A DNA stretch of 64,000 bases from Ptiloglossa arizonensis (Eukaryota > Arthropoda > Insecta > Hymenoptera > Colletidae), in the NCBI RefSeq assembly GCF_051014685.1, contig NW_027479520.1:42823-106822 (forward strand), read 5' to 3'. Shown here piece by piece: positions 53,877 through 61,608 of the stretch. Below the pieces are notes generated by a model. The model searched no databases and was not told the origin of the DNA. It saw only the letters and a list, made by a program, of their open reading frames with translations. How positions within the stretch are numbered: position 1 is the stretch's first letter; each line of letters opens with the position of its first letter. Both the position numbers and the translations under genes were made by a program.

Positions 53877-54180
53877 CATTTTTCATTTTAAAACTTTAAG
53901 AATTATCTCTTTACATCGAAGCTCGATCAAAATTAATTTCTATAAGTTCTTAATCATTTGTAATGCATCAATAAGATGAACATTGTTCGATTAATATTGG
54001 GAACATGCATGAATGTTAGTAAAACTCGCGGAAATGAATAAACATTCACCGAAACTATTCGCCTTCGCAGATTTTGCAATATCTTGATGTTTGTTTATCA
54101 TAATTATTAACAATTGTCGTAGTACCATAGTTTAAATAATTCTCAACAATGCCCTAGTATAAATAAAGGCTTAAAATATC
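53871..54180 (+). repeat. Dispersed repeat R, copy 1 (partial)
   Basis: This AT-rich stretch aligns with 54,425-54,715 and 60,170-60,450. Shared blocks are gaacattgttcgattaatat, gggaacat, aacaaacattcaccgaaac, cgttcgccttcg and gcaatatctt. It lacks the R 5' end (attaatcaaatg...) and the R 3' half found in copies 2 and 3. The left edge merges with the NUMT trnK at the shared hexamer ttactt. There is no open frame of note and I do not recognise the repeat family. Confidence 0.75.
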
Positions 54181-54376
54181 ATTTCATCGAAATATTCATT
54201 GCTCGCGATGGAATTTTTCGTTGAGATCAAACTGACATTCTCAAGGTTACACGTATCGATGATCGATTCACAAGCGTTCATCGCTATGATTGTTGTATCT
54301 AGAAAAGCGATTAATTGAATTTCAGCGCTTTTAAATAAAAAATGCAACTACTACGCGCATTGTGTAAATTATAAGA
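54181..54376. other. Spacer between R copies 1 and 2
   Basis: About 196 bp separate the two adjacent R copies. The sequence is moderately AT-rich and contains no open frame, tandem repeat or RNA gene that I can recognise. It has no second copy elsewhere in the window that I could see. Confidence 0.6.
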
Positions 54377-55138
54377 ATTAATCAAATGTTAAATTGATGT
54401 ATTTAATAAACAATTGTTACTTTCCCTGCTATAAAACTTTACGAAACACGTTTTACTTTGAATCTCGATCCAAATTAATTTCGGTGAGGTACTTAATCAT
54501 TTTCAATGCATAAATAGGATGAACATTGTTCGATTAATATTGGGAACATACATAAATGTTAGTAACAATGGCGGAAATGAACAAACATTCACCGAAACCG
54601 TTCGCCTTCGTAGATTTCGCAATATCTTGAAGTTTATTTATCATAATAATTAACAACCGACGTTGGACCGTAGATTAAACCATTTTCACAATGTTCTGGT
54701 ATAAATAATGGCTATAAAGCCAACAATTTCTTGAAGTATTTGGTTAGATCGAACAAATACAATCGAAGAAACCGTGCGATAAAATAAATGAATATTTCGC
54801 TACATATCGGAATTATAGTTTGTATGTATGCAAATATTTTCTGAACCCGCAATTACAAATCCCTGTAACGTGGTAATTACATGGGTTGCCATTTATTGGA
54901 GAAAGATTTAAACTACACTTAAGGGGTGAAAACACCTGGCGGAGAAACGCTCAAATTTGTCGAGGAGTTGTTCTAATTTCCACAAATAGATGGCGCGACA
55001 AGTACAATTTACCGACATTAGAGATAAGTATTTCCATTTGTATGATATTCCCTACCGTGCGATAAAATAAATAAATACTTTTGTACAAACTTTTGTATGT
55101 TTCATCTTTCGAATAAATGTAAAATTAAACCTTCTACG
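54377..55138 (+). repeat. Dispersed repeat R, copy 2
   Basis: The copy begins attaatcaaatg and runs to the nad2 fragment at 55,139. It is colinear with 60,125-60,879 over about 755 bp with scattered substitutions. It includes taacgtggtaattacatggg, gatggcgcgacaagtacaat, and a double occurrence of the string gcgataaaataaat near its middle and end. A short inverted-repeat-bounded element is embedded at 54,886-54,995. No transposase-like frame is present, so it may be a non-autonomous or decayed element, or simply part of a local segmental duplication. Confidence 0.8.
54886..54995. mobile_element. Possible MITE-like element bounded by inverted repeats, copy 1
   Basis: The left end ttgccatttattgg and right end ccacaaatagatggcg are imperfect inverted repeats. 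The less mutated copy at 60,628-60,736 shows the pairing better (cgccatctattgg with ccacaaatagatggcg). The element is about 110 bp and contains the small dyad ggtg-aaaa-cacc. No clear target-site duplication is visible. It could equally be a hairpin within the larger repeat R. Confidence 0.3.
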
Positions 55139-55866
55139 GTAAATTTTATTCTTTAATATATTAATGCTTCTAGGACGATTTATTTCAGTATAAAGAGTGC
55201 TATAGGTGGGAAATTTGTGTACATAATAATTATTGAGTATAAAATAATTTTTCTTCTATTAGACGTTAATATATTAAATAAGGAAGAAGAGTTAATCTTT
55301 ATTATTTTAAACATAAAAATTAAAATTAAATAAATTATTGAATATAAAATGAAATATGTTAAAAATGTATTTTTGTTAATTATTAATAAAATAACTATAA
55401 AAGATGTTTGTATAACAGATGAATATCCTATAATTATTACGATTTATTTTTTTGTCTAAGCAAATGATAGGGGCAATAATTACATTAATTAGGCAAATAA
55501 AATAAATTTCATTATTAAATTTTAATATGAGTTCTATAATAATTATAGGGATTAATTTTACTAAAGTTATTATAAAGAATAGATTAATTCAATTTAATGA
55601 ATAAATTAAAGAAATGAATCGAACATTCAAAGAGTACATCCCAATTTTTTAGATAAGTAAAAAAAGATAATTAATATAAATAAATAATTAGATTTATTTC
55701 CGATTGTGTGTAAATTATTATATATAGTAAATAGCATAAATAAAATTCTTCTGGAGGCTAAAGATATTAAAAAATATACTAAATATGTATTTAGAGTATT
55801 AGTGTCTAATTTTACTACAGATCAAACGATTTATAATAGAAATTATAAATATTATAATCATATAAT
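55139..55866 (-). pseudogene. nad2: nad2 fragment 2 (mitochondrial origin), inverted
   Basis: The reverse complement matches the nad2 pseudogene at 50,584 to about 51,305, from its 5' end to the region encoding LKWIVLETLMNSS. The alignment stops abruptly at taaattttattc (left end), where repeat R begins. The landmark cttctggaggctaaag near 55,750 is the reverse complement of ctttagcctccagaag at 50,675. Base changes and small indels destroy the frame. At the right end it passes through ataatcgaaacgg straight into the minisatellite. The same two junctions recur in the copy at 60,880-61,608, so these copies share one origin. Confidence 0.9.
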
Positions 55867-58800
55867 CGAAACGGAGAAACGATGAAACGAAGGAAGAAAC
55901 GGAGAAACGGAGAAATGAAGAAAGAAACGAAGAATCGAAGAAAGAAACGGAGAAACGAAGAAATAAACCGAGAAACGGAGAAAGAAACGGAGAAACGAAG
56001 AAAGAAACAGAGAAACGAACAAAGAAACGCAGAAACGAAGAATGAAACGGAGAAACGTAGAAATAGACGGAGAAATGAAGAAAGAAAAGGAGAAACAAAG
56101 AAAGAAACGGAGAAACGGAGAAATAAATGGAGAAACGAAGAAAGAAACGGAGAAACGAAGAAAGAAACGGAGATACGAAGAAAGAAACGGAGAAATAAGT
56201 GGAGAAACGAAAAAATAAAGGGAGAAACGAACAAGGAAACGGACAAACGAAGAAAGAAACGGAGAAACGAAGAAAGAAACGGAGAAACGAAGAAAGAAAC
56301 GGAGAAACGAAGAAAGAAACGGAGAAACGAAGAAAGAAACGGAGAAACGAAGAAAGAAACGGAGATACGGTGAAAGAAACGGAGTAACGAAGAAAGAAAC
56401 GGAGAAACGGAGAAATAAATGGAGAAACGAAGAAATAAACGGAGAAACGAAGAATGAAACGGAGAAGCGAAGAAAGAAACGGAGATACGAAGAAAGAAAC
56501 GGAGAAATAAGTGGAGAAACGAAAAAATAAAGGGAGAAACGAACAAGGAAACGGACAAACGAAGAAAGAAACGGAGAAACGAAGAAAGAAACGGAGAAAC
56601 GAAGAAAGAAACGGAGAAACGAAGAAAGAAACGGAGAAACGAAGAAAGAAACGGAGATACGGTGAAAGAAACGGAGTAACGAAGAAAGAAACGGAGAAAC
56701 GGAGAAATAAATGGAGAAACGAAGAAATAAACGGAGAAACGAAGAATGAAACGGAGAAGCGAAGAAACAAACGGAGAAACGAAGAAAGAAACGGAGAAAC
56801 GGAGAAAGAAACGGAGAAACGAAGAAAGAAACGGATTAACGAACAAAGAAACGGAGAAACGAACAAAGAAACGGAGAAACGAACAAAGAAACGGAGAAAC
56901 GGAGAAATAAATGGAGAAACGAAGAAATAAACCGAGAAACGGAGAAAGAAACGAAAAAACGAAGAAAGAAACGGAGAAATAAATGGAGAAACGAAGAAAT
57001 AAACCGAGAAACGGAAAAAGAAACGGAGGAACGAACAAAGATACGGAGAAACGAAAAAAGAAACGGAGAAACGAAGAAAGAAACGGAGAAACGAACAAAG
57101 AAACGGAGAAACGAAGAAATAAATGGAGAAACGAAGAAATGAACAGAGAAACGAAGAAAGAAACGGAGAAACGAAAAAAGAAACGGAGAAACGAAGAAAG
57201 AAACGCAGAAACGAACAAAGAAACGGAGAAACGAACAAAGAAACGGAGCAACGAAGAAAGAAACGGAGAATCGGAGAAATAAATGGAGAAACGAACAAAG
57301 AAACGGAGCAACGAAGAAAGAAACGGAGAATCGGAGAAATAAAAGGAGAAACGAAGAAAGAAACGGAGAAACGAAGAAAGAAACGGAGAAACGAAGAAAG
57401 AAACGGAGAAACGAAGAAAGAAACGGAGAAACGAAGAAAGAAACGGAGAAACGAAGAAAGAAACGGAGAAACGAACAAAGAAACGGAGAAACGAAGATAG
57501 AAACCGAGAAACGAAGAAAGAAACGGAGAAACGGAGAAATAAATGGAGAATCGAAGAAATAAACGGAGAAACAGAGAAATAAACGGAGAAACGAAGAAAG
57601 AAACGGAGAAACGAAGAAAGAAACGGAGAAACGAAGAAAGAAACGGAGAAACGAAGAAAGAAACGGAAAAACGAAGAAAGAAACGGAGAATTGCAGAAAT
57701 AAATGGGGAAACGAAGAAATAAATGGAGAAACGAAGAAATAAACGGAGAAACGAACAAAGAAACGGAGAAACGAACAAAGAAACGGAGAAACGAAGAAAG
57801 AATCGGAGAAACGAAGAAAGAAACGGAGAAACGAAGAAAGGAACGGAGAAATGAAGACAGAAACGGAGAAACGAAGAAAGAAACAGTGAATCGGAGAAAT
57901 AAATGGAGAAACGAAGAAATAAACCGAGAAACAGAGAAAGAAACGGAGAAACGAACAAAGAAACGGAGAAGCGTACAAAGAAACGGAGAAACGAACAAAG
58001 AGACGGAGAAACGAACAAAGAATCGGAGAAACGAACAATGAAACGGAGAAACGAAGAAAGAAACTGGGAAACGGAGAAATAAATGGAGAAACGAAGAAAT
58101 AAACGAAGAAACGAAGATAGAAACGGAGAAACGAAGAAAGAAACGGAGAAACGAAGAAAGAGACGGAGTAACGAAGAAAGAAACGGAGAATCGGAGAAAT
58201 AAATGGAGAAACGAAGAAATAAATCGAGAAACGGAGAAAGAAACGGAGAAACGAACAAAGATATAGAGAAACGAACAAAGAAACGGAGAATCGAACAAAG
58301 AGACGGAGAAACGAACAAAGAAACGGAGAATCGACCAAAAAACGGAGAAGCGAACAAAGAAACGGAGAAACGACCAAAAAACGGAGAAACTAACAAAGAA
58401 ACGGAGAAACGTAGAAAGAAACGGAGAAACGAAGAAAGAAACGGAGAAACGAAGAAAGAAACGGAGAAAGTAAGAAAGAAATGGAGAAACGATCATAGAA
58501 ACGGATAAACGAAGAAAGAAACGGAGAAACGGAGAAATAAATGGAGAAACGAAGAAATAAACCGAGAAACGGAGGAACGAAGAAGGAATCAGAGAAACGA
58601 ACAAAGAAACGCAAAAACGAAGAATGAACGGGGGAAAGAAGAAAGAAACGGAGAAACGAAGAAAGAAACGGAGAAACGAACAAAGAAACGGAGAAACGAA
58701 CAAAGAATCGGAGAAACGAACAATGAAACGGAGAAACGAAGAAAGAAACTGAGAAACAGAGAAATAAATGGAGAAACGAAGAAATAAACGAAGAAACGAA

Positions 58801-59149
58801 GATAGAAACGGAGAAACGAAGAAAGAAACGGAGAAACGAAGAAAGAAACGGAGTAACGAAGAAAGAAACGGAGAATCGGAGAAACAAATGGAGAAACGAA
58901 GAAATAAATCCAGAAACGGAGAAAGAAACGGAGAAACGAACAAAGAAACGGAGAAACGAAGAAAGAATGGGAGAAACGAACAAAGAAACGGAGAAACGAA
59001 GATAGAAACGAAGAAACGGAGAACTAAATGGATAAACGAATAAATAAACGGAGAAACGAACAAAGAAACGGAGAAACGAACAAAGAAACGGAGAAACGAA
59101 CAAAGATACGGAGAAACGAACAACGAAACGGAGAAACGAACAAAGAAAC
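55867..59149 (+). repeat. Purine-rich 20-bp minisatellite, array A
   Basis: The array consists of about 160 units of consensus GAAGAAAGAAACGGAGAAAC. Variable positions give gaag/gaac/ggag and aaag/aaat; the aaataaatggagaaac variant recurs every few units. The + strand is almost entirely A and G with isolated C. The pyrimidine strand has no stop in any frame over long distances because neither the unit nor its common variants contain one. It therefore shows spurious frames of over 1,000 codons with a 20-residue period (SVSFFVSPFLSSFLRFFLRF). Low-complexity translation on both strands and the period argue against coding. It begins directly at the nad2 5' break. Confidence 0.95.
56171..56770 (+). 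repeat. 312-bp internal duplication within minisatellite array A
   Basis: The variant run agaaataagtggagaaacg, followed by aaaaaataaagggagaaacg and acaaggaaacggacaaacg, occurs at 56,191 and again at 56,503, 312 bp apart. It is followed in both copies by regular units and then ggagatacggtgaaagaaac and ggagtaacg. The second copy ends near 56,770. This shows a second-order repeat built of about 15 basic units. Confidence 0.85.
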
Positions 59150-59154
59150 GTTTC
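59145..59154. repeat. Fold-back centre of the inverted minisatellite
   Basis: GAAACGTTTC is a perfect palindrome at the point where the purine-rich strand switches from + to -. No spacer separates the arms. To the left lie over 3 kb of + units; to the right lie 733 bp of - units. Beyond them nad2 fragments sit in opposite orientation on the two sides. The arms are not exact mirror copies near the centre. Confidence 0.85.
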
Positions 59155-59882
59155 TCCGTTTCTCGGTTTTTCCGTTTCTCCGTTTCTCAGTTTTTCCATT
59201 TCTCCGTTTCTCCGTTTCACCGTTTTTTGTTCGTTTCTCCATTTATTTCTCCGATTCTCCGTTTCATTCTTCGTTTCTCCGTTTCTTTCTCCGTTTCTCG
59301 GTTTATTTCTTCGTTTCTCCATTTATATATCCGATTCTCCGTTTCTTTCTTCGTTTCTCCGTTTATTTCTTCGTTTCTCCGTTTCTTTGTTCGTCTCTCC
59401 GTTTCTTTGTTCGTTTCTCCGTTCCTTTCTTCGTTTCTCTGTTTATTTCTTCGTTTCTCCGTTTCTTTCTTCGTTTCTCCGTTTCTTTGTTCGTCTCTCC
59501 GTTTCTTTGTTCGTTTCTCCGTTTCTTTCTTCGTTTCTCCGTTTCTTTCCTCGTTTGATTGTTTCTTTGTTCGTTTGTCTGTTTGTTTCTTCGATTCTCC
59601 ATTTATTTCTCCGTTTCTTTGCTCGTTTCTCCGTTTCTTTGTTCGTTTCTCCGCTCCTTTCTTCGTTTCTCCGTTTATTTCTTCGTTTTTCCATTTATTT
59701 CTCCGTTTCTACGTTTCTTTCTTCGTTTCTCTGTTTCTTTCTTCGTTTCTCCGTTTGTTTCTTCGTTTCTCCATTTATTTCTCCGCTTCTCCGTTTCTTT
59801 CTTCGTTTCTCCGATTCTTTCTTCGTTTCTCCGTTTCTTCCTTCGTTTCTTCGTTTCTCCGTTTCTCCGTTTCTCCGTTTCG
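59150..59882 (-). repeat. Purine-rich 20-bp minisatellite, array B (inverted)
   Basis: About 36 units of the same consensus as array A, read on the - strand (here tttctccgtttctttcttcg). The nad2-proximal end, read on the - strand, contains aaacgaaggaagaaacggag, which also occurs near the nad2-proximal start of array A (about 55,885). It is not seen at the start of array C. This supports a true inverted duplication of the nad2/minisatellite junction rather than an independent array. Open frames across it on both strands are composition effects. Confidence 0.92.
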
Positions 59883-60112
59883 ATTAAATGATTAGAATAG
59901 TTATAATTTCTATTATAAATCATTTGAGCTATAGATAAATTGTACACTAATACGCTAAATACATATTTAATATACTTTTTAGTTTCTTTAGCCTCCAGAA
60001 GGATTTTATTTAGACTATTCACTGTATATAATAATTTACACAGATTCGGAAATAAATCTAATTATTTATTTATAATAATTATTTTTCATTCAATTATTTT
60101 ACCAAAAATTTC
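59883..60112 (+). pseudogene. nad2: nad2 fragment 3 (mitochondrial origin), 5' part only
   Basis: The sequence after ccgtttcgattaaatgatta aligns with the 5' part of the nad2 pseudogene. Shared strings include tatagataaatt, catatttaatata, ctttagcctccagaag, aataatttacacag and ttcggaaataaatc. Homology fades around 60,105-60,115 (ttttaccaaaaatt against cttaaaaattggg). Repeat R copy 3 then starts at 60,125. Only about 230 bp of nad2 are present. The copy is in opposite orientation to fragments 2 and 4 and mirrors fragment 2 across the fold-back point at 59,149. Confidence 0.87.
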
Positions 60113-60124
60113 GGTCCTTCATGT

Positions 60125-60879
60125 ATTAATCAAATGGTAGATTGATATATCTCATATACAATTATTACTTTCCATGTTTTATAACTTTAAGAAACATCTC
60201 TTTACTTTGAAGTTGGATCAAAATCAATTACTAGAGGCGAATCAATGATTTTCAATGCATAAATAAGATGCACATTGTTCGATCAATATAGGGAACATGC
60301 GTAAATGTTAATAACAATCGCTGAGTTGAACAAACATTCACTGAAACCGTTCGCCTTCGCAGACTTCGCAATATCTTTACACTTAATTATCATAATTATT
60401 AACAACCGTCGTTGGACCGTAGATTAAACAATTTTTGACAATGTTTCGGTGTAAAAACCCATCAATTTCTTGAAATATTTGGTTAGATCGAACAAATACG
60501 ATCGAAGAAGCCGTGGGATAAAATAAATGAATATTTCTCTCTACATATCGGAATTATAGTTTGTATGTATGCAAATATATTCTGAACCCGCAATTACAAA
60601 TCCCTGTAACGTGGTAATTACATGGGTCGCCATCTATTGGAGAAAGTGTTAAACTACACTTAAGGGGTGAAAACACCTGGCGGAGAGACGCTCAAGTGTG
60701 TCGAGGAATTGTTCTATTTTCCACAAATAGATGGCGCGACAAGTACAATTTACCGACATTAAAGATAAGTTTTTCCATTTGTATGATATTCCCTACCGAG
60801 CGATAAAATAAATAAATACTTTTGTACAAACTTTTGTATGTTTCATCTTTCGAATAAATGTAAAATTAAACCTTCCATG
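60125..60879 (+). repeat. Dispersed repeat R, copy 3
   Basis: This copy runs from attaatcaaatgg to the nad2 fragment at 60,880 and is colinear with copy 2, at an offset falling from 5,748 to 5,741 bp. Substitutions and small indels are frequent enough to be visible in every line of sequence, so the duplication is not very recent. It contains the better-preserved inverted-repeat element at 60,628-60,736. No open frame of note. Confidence 0.82.
60628..60736. mobile_element. Possible MITE-like element bounded by inverted repeats, copy 2
   Basis: Ends cgccatctattgg (60,628-60,640) and ccacaaatagatggcg (60,721-60,736) are near-perfect inverted repeats about 109 bp apart overall. The interior holds ggtg-aaaa-cacc. 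Motifs of the form gccatctattgg occur at ends of several insect repeats, but I cannot assign a family. No target-site duplication is obvious. Confidence 0.35.
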
Positions 60880-61608
60880 GTAAATTTTATTCTTGAATTT
60901 ATTAATGTTTCTAGGACGATTTATTTCAGTATAAAGAGTGCTATAAGTGGGAAATTTGTGTACATAATAATTATTGAGTATACAATAATATTTCTTTTAT
61001 TAGAGGTTAATATATTAAATAAGGAAGAAGAGTTAATCTTTATTATATTAAATATAAAAATTAAAATTAAATAAATTATTGAATATAAAATGAAATATGA
61101 TAAAAATGAATTTTTGTTAATTATTAATAAAATAACTATAATAGATGTTTGTATAACAGATGAATATCCTATAATTATTATGATTGATTTTTTTGTTTAA
61201 GCAAATGATAGGGGCAATAATTACATTAATTACGCAAATAAATTAAACTTCATTATTAAATTCTAATATGAGTTCTATAATAATTATAGGGATTAATTTT
61301 ACTAAAGTTATTATAAAGAATAGATTAATTCAATTTAATGAATAAATTAAAGAAATGAATCGAACATTTAAAGAGTACATCCCAATTTTTAAGATAAGTG
61401 AAAAAAAAATAATTATTATAAATAAATAATTAGATTTATTTCCGATTCTGTGTAAATTATTATATATAGTAAATAGTATAAATAAAATTCTTCTGGAGGC
61501 TAAAAGGATTAAAAAATACAATAAATATGTATTTAGAGTAACAGTGTCTAATATAACTATAGATCAAATGATTTATAATAGAAATTATAAAAGTTATAAT
61601 CATTTAAT
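60880..61608 (-). pseudogene. nad2: nad2 fragment 4 (mitochondrial origin), inverted
   Basis: This is the reverse complement of the nad2 5' two-thirds, colinear with fragment 2 (55,139-55,866) at an offset of about 5,742 bp. It has the same two ends: repeat R on the left at taaattttattc, and minisatellite on the right at tttaatcgaaacgg. A few percent of bases differ from fragment 2 by eye, for example attatgattgattttttt against attacgatttattttttt. The landmark cttctggaggctaaaa lies near 61,490. Frames are broken in either genetic code. Confidence 0.9.

Noticed and set aside
53871..55138. Long terminal repeat retrotransposon or autonomous DNA transposon
   Set aside because: No reverse transcriptase, integrase or transposase-like frame, no long terminal repeats, and no target-site duplications could be recognised.
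55799..59123. Minus-strand frames of 865 and 1,102 codons in the minisatellite, resembling Phe/Leu-rich membrane proteins
   Set aside because: The 20-bp unit lacks stops in all frames, several overlapping frames are equally open, and the translation is a pure 20-residue repeat. No start context or domain is visible.
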